From Acetobacteraceae bacterium (GTDB lineage: Bacteria > Pseudomonadota > Alphaproteobacteria > Acetobacterales > Acetobacteraceae), in NCBI GenBank assembly GCA_947474705.1, contig CANJJS010000007.1, positions 1-64,000 of the forward strand: a stretch of DNA of 64,000 nucleotides, given 5' to 3'. The position numbers and the translations under genes were made by a program. Of this stretch, positions 1 to 7,819 are shown piece after piece (positions within the stretch are counted from its first letter, which is position 1; each line of letters starts with the position of its first letter). The notes below the pieces were generated by a model. That model searched no databases. It had not been told where the DNA came from and worked only from the letters and a program-made list of their open reading frames with translations.

Positions 1-54
1 CTGAACGGCGAAACGATCCGCCTGGACGGGGCGCTGCGAATGGCGCCGCGGTAG
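1..54 (+). CDS. C-terminal end of a short-chain dehydrogenase/reductase (partial)
   Basis: Frame 1 reads LNGETIRLDGALRMAPR and then TAG at 52-54. The pattern NGExIRLDGALRM followed by a proline is a typical end of SDR-family oxidoreductases of the 3-hydroxyacyl-CoA dehydrogenase type (HSD10-like). There the last strand sits beside the active site. Only 17 residues lie in the window, so the Rossmann motif and the YxxxK pair cannot be seen. The family call rests on this tail alone. A 3-hydroxyacyl-CoA dehydrogenase would fit the acyl-CoA genes nearby, but that is inference. Confidence 0.55.
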   Translation: MNGETIRLDGALRMAPR

Positions 55-307
55 GCGCCCGCGCGGATTATTCCCGTTTCAAAAAATATTTTTCGGGGTA
101 TTTTTGGCATTGTACGCCGGAATATTCATGTAGGCCAAAAAGAAAATTCCCCCCGAAGGCAATTTGAAACAGGTTTTCTGCCAACCTCCGCTAGATAATC
201 GTCTGAATTACGTTTAATTGGATGATTGAACCTGTCCCGCGAGAGCGGGCCAACACGATACGCGCGGACGCGATTTCGGCGCCCCGAAGCCATTTGAGGA
301 CACCGCC

Positions 308-2179
308 ATGGGAACGAGCAATATGCCGGGTCTGAGACCCTTTCAGAACCGCGGCCTGTTCGCGGACGATTTCCAGGATCTGAACACGGGCCTTCCACTC
401 GACGAAGACGACCGCGGCAACGGCGGCCCGGCGCAAGGCGGCGGGACCGCGCCATCGCCAACACTGTCCTACGCGACCGGCGGAGGCACCGGCGGCATCA
501 AAGCAGGCGCGACGATCCAGAGCGGCGCCACCGCCGCCGCCGCCTCGCCCTTCGTCATCAACATCGCCTGGGGCAGCAGCGTCAGTACCGCGCCCGCCGC
601 GTTCAAAACCGACGTGAACGCGGCCGTGGCCTACCTCCAGGGCCAGTTCACCGACAACGTCACGCTGACCGTCAATGTCGGCTACGGCGAGTGCGGAGGC
701 TATTCGATTGGCACCGCTCTGGGCGCGAACCTGTCCAACGCGACGACCGTCTCCTACGCGGGCCTGGTCGCGGCCCTGACAGCCGATAAAAAATCCGTGG
801 CCGACGCCAACGTCGTGTCGTCGCTGCCCGCCACGACCCCGATCGCCGGCGCGACCTACTGGGTCGCCACCGCTCAGGCCAAAGCCCTGGGCCTCGCCGC
901 ACCCGGCGGCGCGGACGGCAGCATCGGATTCGGCGCGTCCACGCTGTTCACCTACGGCGCCACCGCCACCAGCGGCACGATCAAAGCCGGCACCTACGAT
1001 TTCTTCGCCACCGTCCTGCACGAACTGACGGAACTGATGGGCCGGCGCGTGTTCACCGGAACCAGCCAGGGCGGTTACGCCGGAAGCTACACGGCGATGG
1101 ACCTGCTGCACTACTCGGCCGCCGGAGTCCGCGACCTCTCGGCCACCACACCCGGATATCTCTCGGTCGACGGCGGCAAAACCAGCCTTGGCGCGTTGAA
1201 CACCGCCGCGGGCGGCGACGCCGGCGATTGGGCGTCCACCGTGCTCAATGACCCCTTTGACGCCTTCGCTCCCGCCGGCGCCCTGGCGACCGTCTCAAAC
1301 AACGATCTGACCGTCATGGACGCGCTGGGCTGGGACAGAGTGGGCGCGACACCGGCATCGGTCTCCCAACCGCTCGGTGTGGCGTTCGCGGCGAATTCCT
1401 CGGCCTTGAGCTCGATCCAGGGCAGCTCGGGCCTGAACAACAAAACCGCGCTCGCGACCGCCACGCAAACCGGCGGCGCCACGGCCGATACCTACACCTA
1501 CACGTTGGGCGGCACCGGCGCCGGGTCCTTCTCGATCGCCACGCAAAACAACACGGGCATCCTGTCCACGGGCACCGCGACCGTCGCGGGCGCCGCCGGA
1601 GGCAAGCTTTACGCGCTGACCGTGACGGCCACCGATACCTCCTCCGCGAAATCCACCGCGGCGGCCCCGGTGAACGTGGTGGTGGGCACCAGTTCCGCCG
1701 ACACGATCAATGCCGGATCGATCGCCGGTATCGTCGCTTCGGCGCCGACCTTCATTTACGGACTGGCGGGCACTGACTCGATTTCCGCCAGTGGATTGAC
1801 GGGATCGGCGCTCATCGTGGGCGGTGGCGGCGCCGACAAGCTGACCGGCGGGTCCGGCGCGAATCGTTACGCATACGCGGCGGCCAGCGATTCCTCGGTT
1901 TCGGCGGCGGATATCGTCTCCAACTTCAAACCCGCCCTGGACGTGATCGACCTGGTGGGTCTGGGCACGAAACTACCCAATGCCGCCGCGCTCGCCTCCG
2001 GCGCGACCGCCATCGCGGGGAACTCGATCGGCTGGCTGGCGACAACCGTCAGCGGCGCCGCCCACACCATGGTCTATGTCAACACGACCGGCGGCAGCCA
2101 GGCTCTGACCGCCGCCAGCATGAAGATCGATCTGGTGGGCAATATCGCCCTGACCGGCGCCAACTTCGCCCATAACTGA
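308..2179 (+). CDS. Secreted RTX-type metalloprotease-like protein (NF038122-like)
   Basis: A 623-residue protein rich in Ala, Gly, Ser and Thr, with no N-terminal hydrophobic signal. Residues 238-246 read HELTELMGR, a zinc-metalloprotease-like helix in which the usual HExxH second histidine is Glu. I recall this variant from the NF038122 metalloprotease family. The middle (about 360-460) looks like cadherin/Ig-type beta repeats. The end has a glycine-rich calcium-binding stretch (GGGGADKLTGG near 506-517) followed by a serralysin-type tail (DIVSNF, DVIDLVGLG). This layout fits type I secretion without a cleaved signal, but no type I exporter is in the window. The start ATG follows GAGGA at a suitable distance. 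Protease activity is unproven. Confidence 0.7.
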   Translation: MGTSNMPGLRPFQNRGLFADDFQDLNTGLPLDEDDRGNGGPAQGGGTAPSPTLSYATGGGTGGIKAGATIQSGATAAAASPFVINIAWGSSVSTAPAAFKTDVNAAVAYLQGQFTDNVTLTVNVGYGECGGYSIGTALGANLSNATTVSYAGLVAALTADKKSVADANVVSSLPATTPIAGATYWVATAQAKALGLAAPGGADGSIGFGASTLFTYGATATSGTIKAGTYDFFATVLHELTELMGRRVFTGTSQGGYAGSYTAMDLLHYSAAGVRDLSATTPGYLSVDGGKTSLGALNTAAGGDAGDWASTVLNDPFDAFAPAGALATVSNNDLTVMDALGWDRVGATPASVSQPLGVAFAANSSALSSIQGSSGLNNKTALATATQTGGATADTYTYTLGGTGAGSFSIATQNNTGILSTGTATVAGAAGGKLYALTVTATDTSSAKSTAAAPVNVVVGTSSADTINAGSIAGIVASAPTFIYGLAGTDSISASGLTGSALIVGGGGADKLTGGSGANRYAYAAASDSSVSAADIVSNFKPALDVIDLVGLGTKLPNAAALASGATAIAGNSIGWLATTVSGAAHTMVYVNTTGGSQALTAASMKIDLVGNIALTGANFAHN

Positions 2180-2185
2180 CGCGAT

Positions 2186-2212
2186 GGCCCCGCCCGGATC
2201 GCGGGCGGGGCC
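2186..2212. terminator. Bidirectional terminator hairpin between convergent genes
   Basis: Perfect 11-bp stem (GGCCCCGCCCG with CGGGCGGGGCC) and a 5-nt loop, in the 39-bp gap between the metalloprotease stop and the acyl-CoA dehydrogenase stop. There is no clear T-tract on either side. Position and stability suggest it ends transcription from both genes. Confidence 0.6.
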
Positions 2213-2218
2213 GGTCTC

Positions 2219-3373
2219 TCAGCGCCCGATGATGCGCCGCGCGATCGCCATGCGGTGAACCTCCGACGGGCCCTCATAGACCCGCATCGTCCGCACCTTC
2301 TGCGCCATCAACTGCAACGGCAGCTCCTTCGCGACACCCATCGCGCCAAACGCCTGCATCGCGTGGTCGATGACCTCCGTCGCCATCTCCGTCCCATACA
2401 GCTTGATCATCGAGGCCTCCATCCGGACATCCTTGCCCGCGTCGGCCTTGGCGGCGGCATCGTAGACCATCAAACGGCAGGCATGGATCTTCGTGGCCGC
2501 GTCCGCGATCCACCACTGAATCGCCTGCCGGTCCGCCAGCCGCTGCCCGAAGGTCACACGCTGCTTCGTGTGCTCCACCATCATGTCCAGCGCCCGCCGC
2601 GACATCCCAATCGACCAGGCCCCCATCTGCAACCGGCGCACCGTCAGGCGCAACTGCATCGGCGCGTAACCCTTGCCCTCGACGCCCAAAAGCTGCGACG
2701 CCGGAATGCGGCAATCGTCGAACACGAGTTCGTACGTCCGCTGCCCGCCAATCATCGGGATCTCGCGTTCGATGATGAACCCCTTGGTGCCCTTCTCGAC
2801 GATGAACGCCGTGACACCCTCGGCCCGCTTGCCCTCGCCGGTGCGCGCCATGACAATGACGAAATCGGCGTTGGGCACCCGAGACACCCAAATCTTCCGC
2901 CCATTGATGACCCAGTCGCCGCCATCCTTGACCGCCCGCGTCGTCATCCCCGCCGGATCGCCGCCCGCGCCCGGCTCGGAAATCGCGATCGCCGAATGCG
3001 CCTCGCCACGCGCATAGGGCTCCAGATATTTCTTGCGCTGCTCGTCGTTCGCCACCGCGATCAACATATGCAGATTCGGACTGTCCGGCGGAAAGGTGAA
3101 CGGCGCGCAGGTGCGCCCCTGCTCCTCGTACACCCCGACCAGCGCCGAGTAAGGAAGATTGGCGCCGCCAAATTCCTCCGGAACATCCAGGCCCCACAGC
3201 CCGAGTTCCTTACACGTCGCCAGCACCTTCTCCTCTTCCGCCCCCGTCAATCCCGACGGCATCCCCTGGGCTTCCCGCGCCAAAGCGGCCTTTTCGAGCG
3301 GGATCAGATCGCGATCGACGAATTTCGCGACCAAATCTTTCAACATTTGGTGTTCTTCGGGCAGTTCGAACAT
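2219..3373 (-). CDS. Acyl-CoA dehydrogenase
   Basis: A 384-residue FAD flavoenzyme that forms an alpha,beta double bond in an acyl-CoA and passes electrons to ETF. Seen: the N-terminal helical domain from MFELPEEHQ, the FAD/substrate segment around ISEPGAGGDPAG and WVINGRKIWVS, and the end YEGPSEVHRMAIARRIIG, where Glu367 is in the usual catalytic-base position. The reading frame is open 22 codons further upstream, but MFELPEEH matches the family start, so 3373 is chosen. Its length is normal. It is transcribed alone towards the metalloprotease, with which it shares a terminator hairpin. Substrate unknown. Confidence 0.9.
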   Translation of the reverse strand: MFELPEEHQMLKDLVAKFVDRDLIPLEKAALAREAQGMPSGLTGAEEEKVLATCKELGLWGLDVPEEFGGANLPYSALVGVYEEQGRTCAPFTFPPDSPNLHMLIAVANDEQRKKYLEPYARGEAHSAIAISEPGAGGDPAGMTTRAVKDGGDWVINGRKIWVSRVPNADFVIVMARTGEGKRAEGVTAFIVEKGTKGFIIEREIPMIGGQRTYELVFDDCRIPASQLLGVEGKGYAPMQLRLTVRRLQMGAWSIGMSRRALDMMVEHTKQRVTFGQRLADRQAIQWWIADAATKIHACRLMVYDAAAKADAGKDVRMEASMIKLYGTEMATEVIDHAMQAFGAMGVAKELPLQLMAQKVRTMRVYEGPSEVHRMAIARRIIGR

Positions 3374-3478
3374 GCGCCGTGGTTCCTTTATGTGTCTGAA
3401 CGTGGAGACCGTTCTGCCGTGGCGGCGCCGCCGCGGCAAGGGTTTGGACGGGGCGATCTGGTGCCGGAATGGAAGCCC

Positions 3479-3711
3479 TGGGGCGCTGCCCCAGACCCCG
3501 TGGGGGGCGCTGCCCCCTCAACCCCCGCCAAGGCAGGGCCTTGGATGCCGTCTTGTTTTGGGGGAGATGAAGAAGGGGGGCCTACACGGACGTTGAAACG
3601 CCATGGATGGCCCCCCTTCTTCATCTCCCCCAATTAAATGGGTCCAGGGCTCCCGCCCTGGTGGGGCTCGAAGGGGCAAAGCCCCTCGCGGGGTCCGGGG
3701 CAGAGCCCCGG
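3479..3711. repeat. Two inverted copies of a ~105-bp structured repeat with covarying hairpins
   Basis: This fills most of the 383-bp gap between the acyl-CoA dehydrogenase start and the next gene. A perfect 23-bp inverted repeat (3560-3582 and 3609-3631, 26-bp spacer) forms the core. Outside it each arm carries three hairpins in the same order: CCAAGGC/GCCTTGG (3528-3544) against CCAGGGC/GCCCTGG (3644-3661), GGGGGC/GCCCCC (3503-3517) against AGGGGC/GCCCCT (3672-3686), and TGGGGC/GCCCCA (3479-3493) against CCGGGGC/GCCCCGG (3695-3711). Reverse-complementing the left arm aligns it with the right arm almost throughout. The hairpins differ by matched pair changes. GC-rich elements with this kind of sequence are common between genes in Acetobacteraceae (recalled). 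Confidence 0.8.
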
Positions 3712-3756
3712 CGCTTCCCTTTGGCCCCCGATTGCCCCGCCGCGCCGGCCCGCCCC

Positions 3757-5292
3757 TCAGGGCCGCTTCAACCGCACCTCCTCGTAGGGCGCGGGCCAGG
3801 GATGTGGATCGATCAGCATGATCGCCGCTTCCTCGACCCGGGGGCCCACGCCGCTGGCCCACATGTAATCGTAGATCGGCGCGTAGCGGCGGCGCTCGTA
3901 CAGTGTCCGCTGAATCTCGTGCAGCATCGCCCGCCGCTTTTCCACATTCGTTTCCAGTGCCTGGCGGCGGTAAAGATCGTCCATATCCGGGAACCCGCCA
4001 TAAGCGAGCGTCCCGTCGCTCGGCGCCGTCTCCGCCAACCGCGACGCCGCGTTGCCATGGCCCTGGTGCATGCAGACGCACAGGCCCTTCAGCTTTTTCG
4101 CCGCCAGCGCGCTGTAAAACGCCGCCCGCTCCATGGTGCGCATGCGTGTCCGGATCCCAACCGCGCCGAGAAAATTCGCGACCGCCTCGCCGGTGGAAAA
4201 ATAGGGCGGCCAGGGATTGAGGTCGCCGGCGTCGAAGCCGTTGGGATACCCGGCCTCCGCGAGCAATTGTTTGGCGCGCGCGGGGTCGTAGGGATCGGGC
4301 GGGATCGCCAGCGCGTAATCGAATTTCGGCGGCACGACATTGCCGGTGGGCCGGGACGCGCCCATCGTTTCGATTTCGCTGAGGGCTTTCCGGTCGATCG
4401 CGAGGCTCGCGGCGAGGCGCACGCGGGGATCGGCCCAGGGGGATTTCGGGTCCCACATGTCGAGGAAATCGATAAAGGAGGTGCCGACCCCGCCGCCGAA
4501 CGCGAGGCGCAATTTGGGATCGTTCTTGATGCTTTGGGCGATCGTGCCATCCAGCAAATGCGCGACATCGACCTCTCCGCGAATCAGCATCGCCGCGCGG
4601 GTCGTCGCATCCGGAACGATTTTGAACACCATGCGTTTGACCGAGGGGGTTTTGCGCCAGTAATTTTCGTTCGCCTCCACCACCAGTTCGACGCCGGGCG
4701 TGTGGCTGACGAATTTATACGGCCCGAGTCCGACGGGGTTGCGTTTGAAACCGTCGACGCCGACTTTTTCGATATAGGCTTTCGGCACGACCCAGCCGGC
4801 GGCGGTGACCATGGTGCCGTAAAATGTCATGAAATCCGGCCATGGCTCGTGCAGCACGAAGCGCAGGTGCAGCGGATCGACGGCGACGACCTCTTTCACT
4901 TTCTTGTGCATGATCGCGATTTTCGCGCGCTCGAAGCTGAATTTGGCGTCTTCGGCGGTGAAAGGATCGCCGTTGTGGAATTTCACGCCCGGCCGCAGTT
5001 TGAAGTCGTAGACCAGACTGTCCGCGCTGACCGTCCAGGATTCCGCGAGGCTCGGCGCCATGGTCTGGCCCGGCATCGGTTTCACCACCGCGTCGTGCAT
5101 GGCGTACAAAAACCAGAACGGTGTCGCGAGCCCTGGCGAATCGCCAGGATCGAACCACGCGGGCGAGATCGTGAGGTAGATCGCCCATTTGATCTCGCCC
5201 TCGGGTTTTGGCTGGGTCTGGGCCATGCCGGCATTGCCCGGCGCGAGCGCCCAGAACAGGCACGCCGCCGTCAGATTTCGTAAACGCCACAT
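3757..5292 (-). CDS. ABC transporter substrate-binding protein, family 5 (DppA/OppA type), orphan
   Basis: A 511-residue periplasmic binding protein of the peptide/nickel/opine family. The start MWRLRNLT follows GGGAGG and opens a Sec-type signal peptide that ends near GMAQ (about residue 24). The body has the family landmarks: LAESWTVSADSLVYDFKLRPGVKFHNGDPFTAED and, later, DPRVRLAASLAIDR. Only the first part of each landmark is needed to place it in SBP family 5. No permease or ATPase gene is near, so it must use an importer encoded elsewhere or act as a sensor. It is divergent from the BVMO at 5502, across a 209-bp gap with operator-like repeats. The ligand cannot be told from sequence. Confidence 0.85.
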   Translation of the reverse strand: MWRLRNLTAACLFWALAPGNAGMAQTQPKPEGEIKWAIYLTISPAWFDPGDSPGLATPFWFLYAMHDAVVKPMPGQTMAPSLAESWTVSADSLVYDFKLRPGVKFHNGDPFTAEDAKFSFERAKIAIMHKKVKEVVAVDPLHLRFVLHEPWPDFMTFYGTMVTAAGWVVPKAYIEKVGVDGFKRNPVGLGPYKFVSHTPGVELVVEANENYWRKTPSVKRMVFKIVPDATTRAAMLIRGEVDVAHLLDGTIAQSIKNDPKLRLAFGGGVGTSFIDFLDMWDPKSPWADPRVRLAASLAIDRKALSEIETMGASRPTGNVVPPKFDYALAIPPDPYDPARAKQLLAEAGYPNGFDAGDLNPWPPYFSTGEAVANFLGAVGIRTRMRTMERAAFYSALAAKKLKGLCVCMHQGHGNAASRLAETAPSDGTLAYGGFPDMDDLYRRQALETNVEKRRAMLHEIQRTLYERRRYAPIYDYMWASGVGPRVEEAAIMLIDPHPWPAPYEEVRLKRP

Positions 5293-5437
5293 CGCGGTCT
5301 GTCCTCCCGGGATGGCGGTGATCCGCCTGATTTCTGGGGCCAGCGTGCCGGTTGCCGTGTGTGTTCGCAAGGTCCGGACCGGTGTCTTCGGTGTTTTCCC
5401 CACGGGGCGCGATGCCGGACGGTCCGTAAACCTACTC

Positions 5438-5478
5438 GCCGGTTGACTTTTTTGACCGGCCGGTTATTTCACCGGTCA
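5438..5478. promoter_or_regulatory. Candidate TetR-type operator with four CCGGT half-sites
   Basis: Within the divergent gap between the binding protein (start 5292) and the BVMO (start 5502) lie four related half-sites: CCGGTTGA at 5439-5446, TGACCGG at 5453-5459, CCGGTTA at 5460-5466 and CCGGTCA at 5472-5478. The middle two form the perfect palindrome ACCGGCCGGT (5455-5464). TGACCGG flanks a 12-bp spacer and CCGGTCA. TGACCGGCCGGTCA-like sites are common TetR-family operators (general knowledge). The last half-site ends 23 bp before the BVMO start, a good place for repression. No regulator gene is in the window. Confidence 0.45.
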
Positions 5479-5501
5479 TCCTTTTATCATGTGGAGTTCC
5501 C

Positions 5502-7157
5502 ATGCCTGACGCGACGCAACCTCGCCCGGCGATCGAAGCCCAGTACGACGCCGTCATCGTTGGCGCCGGCTTCGGCGGCATGTACCAACTGCACCGTCTC
5601 CGCGGCCTCGGCATGACCGCCAAGGTCGTCGACGTCGCCAAAGGCGTGGGTGGCACCTGGTACTGGAACCGCTACCCCGGCGCGCGCTGCGACGTGGAGA
5701 GTATGCAGTATTCCTTCGGATTCTCCGACGAGATCCAGCAGGAATGGAAGTGGCCGGAGCTGTTCTCCGCGCAACCCGACATTTTGAAATACGCGAATTT
5801 CGTCGCCGACAAGCTGAACCTGTGGCCCGACATGCTGTTCGAAACCCGCGTCGAGGGCGCGAAGTTCGACGAAGCCGCGAATCAGTGGACCGTGCGCACC
5901 AACCGCGGCGATACTTTCGTCGCGAAGTTCCTGATCATGGCGACGGGTTGCCTGTCCAGCGCGCGCGTGCCGGACTTCAAGGGGCTGAGCGGCTTCAAGG
6001 GCAAGACCTACCACACCGGCGCCTGGCCGCATGAGCCCGTGGATTTCACCGGCCTCCGCGTCGGCGTCATCGGCACTGGTTCCTCCGCCATCCAGTCCAT
6101 CCCCGTGATCGCGGAGCAGGCGGCCAGCGTCACCGTGTTCCAGCGCACGCCGAACTTCTCCATTCCCTCGCGCAACGTCCCGATGACCGAGGCGTACGAG
6201 CGGCAATGGAAAGAAAAATACCCGGAAATGCGGGAGATGGCGCGCCAGACCCGCAACGGCGTCATCGCGTACCCCAACGATTTCTCCGCCTTGTCGGTTT
6301 CGCCCGAGGAACGCCATGCGATTTACGAAAAGCGCTGGGAATCCGGCGGCACGACCTTCATGGCCTCCTTCAACGACCTGATTTTCGATCAGGCGTCGAA
6401 CGACACCGCGGCGGATTTCGTGCGCGGCAAGATCAAGGACATCGTGAAAGACCCCGCCACGGCGGAGCTTCTGGCGCCCACCAGCCACCCGATCGGCACC
6501 AAGCGCATCTGCGTGGATACGCGGTATTTCGAGACCTATAATCGCCCCAACGTCCGCCTGGTCGATCTGCGCCCCGCGCTCATCGAAGAACTGACCCCCA
6601 CCGGCCTCAAGACCGCGGCGGAAGAATTCGAGTTCGACGCCATCGTGTTCGCGACCGGCTTCGACGCGATGACCGGCGCGCTGACGAACATGGGCGTCGA
6701 GGGCACGGGCGGGGTCACGCTGGAAGCCGAATGGCGCGACGGTCCGCGCACCTATCTCGGCCTGATGGCGGCGCAATTTCCGAACATGTTCATGATCACC
6801 GGTCCCGGCAGCCCCTCGGTGCTGAGCAACATGATGGTCTCGATCGAGCAGGACGTGAACTGGATTACCGGGTGCATGGCGCATTTGCGGGCCAATGGCG
6901 TCGCGCGGATGGAGGCGACACGGGAAGCCCAGGAGGCGTGGGTGCTGCATGGGATCGAGGTGGCGAACAAGACGCTGTACCCGAAGGCGGCGTCCTGGTA
7001 CATGGGCGCGAACATTCCGGGCAAACCGCGGGTGTTCATGCCCTATATCGGTGGGATCGCGACGTACCGGGAAAAATGCGCCGAGATCGCCGCGAACGGC
7101 TACACCGGCTTCGCGTTGACCGGTGGCATAGCCCAGGTGGCGCGCGCCGCCGAATAA
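5502..7157 (+). CDS. Baeyer-Villiger monooxygenase, cyclohexanone monooxygenase-like
   Basis: A 551-residue FAD/NADPH enzyme that inserts oxygen next to a ketone carbonyl to give an ester or lactone. Seen: FAD-binding GAGFGG at residues 21-26, GGTWYWNRYPGARCDVES, the type I BVMO fingerprint FKGKTYHTGAWP (165-176, FxGxxxHxxxWP), and the NADPH site GVIGTGSSAIQ just after. The CDVESMQYSF-type segment is closer to cyclohexanone monooxygenases than to the other three BVMOs of this window. The ATG lies behind a purine-rich GTGGAG. It is the only gene of its unit before rpmE and has operator-like repeats upstream. Natural ketone unknown. Confidence 0.88.
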   Translation: MPDATQPRPAIEAQYDAVIVGAGFGGMYQLHRLRGLGMTAKVVDVAKGVGGTWYWNRYPGARCDVESMQYSFGFSDEIQQEWKWPELFSAQPDILKYANFVADKLNLWPDMLFETRVEGAKFDEAANQWTVRTNRGDTFVAKFLIMATGCLSSARVPDFKGLSGFKGKTYHTGAWPHEPVDFTGLRVGVIGTGSSAIQSIPVIAEQAASVTVFQRTPNFSIPSRNVPMTEAYERQWKEKYPEMREMARQTRNGVIAYPNDFSALSVSPEERHAIYEKRWESGGTTFMASFNDLIFDQASNDTAADFVRGKIKDIVKDPATAELLAPTSHPIGTKRICVDTRYFETYNRPNVRLVDLRPALIEELTPTGLKTAAEEFEFDAIVFATGFDAMTGALTNMGVEGTGGVTLEAEWRDGPRTYLGLMAAQFPNMFMITGPGSPSVLSNMMVSIEQDVNWITGCMAHLRANGVARMEATREAQEAWVLHGIEVANKTLYPKAASWYMGANIPGKPRVFMPYIGGIATYREKCAEIAANGYTGFALTGGIAQVARAAE

Positions 7158-7303
7158 TCCTCCCAGGCGCCTCGCGCCGCCGGATCGCTGAAGGCGCGGC
7201 GGTGCGTGGTGCAACAAGGCCTTGATCCCCATGGCGCGGGGGGCTACACACCGCGCCTTCGCGCCGCCGGTCGGGATCGGCGGCGCCAGCAAGGATTTAT
7301 CGC

Positions 7304-7534
7304 ATGAAACCGGGTATCCACCCCGAATACCACGAGATCAACGTCATCATGACGGATGGCTCGACCTTCAAGACCCGCTCTTGCTACGGCAAGGAGGGCG
7401 ACACGCTGCGCCTCGACATCGATCCGAAGTCGCACCCGGCCTGGACCGGCGTGCAGCGGATCATGGACACGGGCGGCCAGGTCGCCAAGTTCAACAAGCG
7501 CTTCGCCGGGCTTGGGTTGAAGGCGCCGGAATAA
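7304..7534 (+). CDS. rpmE: 50S ribosomal protein L31
   Basis: A 76-residue ribosomal protein that starts [12 protein letters not shown] and carries the L31 pattern through [12 protein letters not shown] and FNKRFAGLG. Zinc-binding L31 has four cysteines; here only Cys27 remains, so this is the zinc-free (C-minus) form. It stands alone between the BVMO and a glycosyltransferase and is followed by a short hairpin at 7539-7553. The start is fixed by the family's conserved N-terminus. Confidence 0.93.
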   Translation: MKPGIHPEYHEINVIMTDGSTFKTRSCYGKEGDTLRLDIDPKSHPAWTGVQRIMDTGGQVAKFNKRFAGLGLKAPE

Positions 7535-7538
7535 GACC

Positions 7539-7553
7539 AACCGCGCAGCGGTT
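7539..7553 (+). terminator. Short hairpin after rpmE
   Basis: AACCGC-gca-GCGGTT, a 6-bp perfect stem starting 4 bp after the rpmE stop. No T-tract follows, so it may be a weak terminator or an mRNA 3' end-protecting hairpin. Confidence 0.35.
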
Positions 7554-7557
7554 GACT

Positions 7558-7605
7558 GTCCCGGCCTTCATGGCCGGGCCACCGGACGCGGCAAGGCGAT
7601 GGGTC
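7558..7605. repeat. Dispersed REP-like palindromic element, copy 1
   Basis: CCCGGCC-ttcat-GGCCGGG hairpin (7560-7578), followed by a tail reading CCACCGGACGCGGCA and then GGCGATGGGTC. The tail matches that of the copy at 17821, so these are members of one family although the hairpin loop here is changed. It lies in the 285-bp gap between rpmE and the GT39-like gene, in which I see no gene. Confidence 0.65.
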
Positions 7606-7819
7606 GATCGTTCGGACAGTTGGTATCGACGCCCCGCCCGCGCATAGGCGGGATCGCCGGACACACGGATACGGACCAGCGCGGCGACGTCTTTGTTCTT
7701 CGAACAAGGCGGTCGGCGCGCTGTTTTGTATTCGCCGAAGCGCCAGTTTAACCGCGCGCGCAACCCCGCGGAAACCCGATCCACCATAAACCAGCGGCTT
7801 ATACCGCGTGGAGTGGGTC

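Noticed and set aside
2255..3637. 460-codon plus-strand frame over the acyl-CoA dehydrogenase
   Set aside because: Arg/His/Pro-rich shadow of a real gene on the other strand, without a ribosome site or family resemblance.
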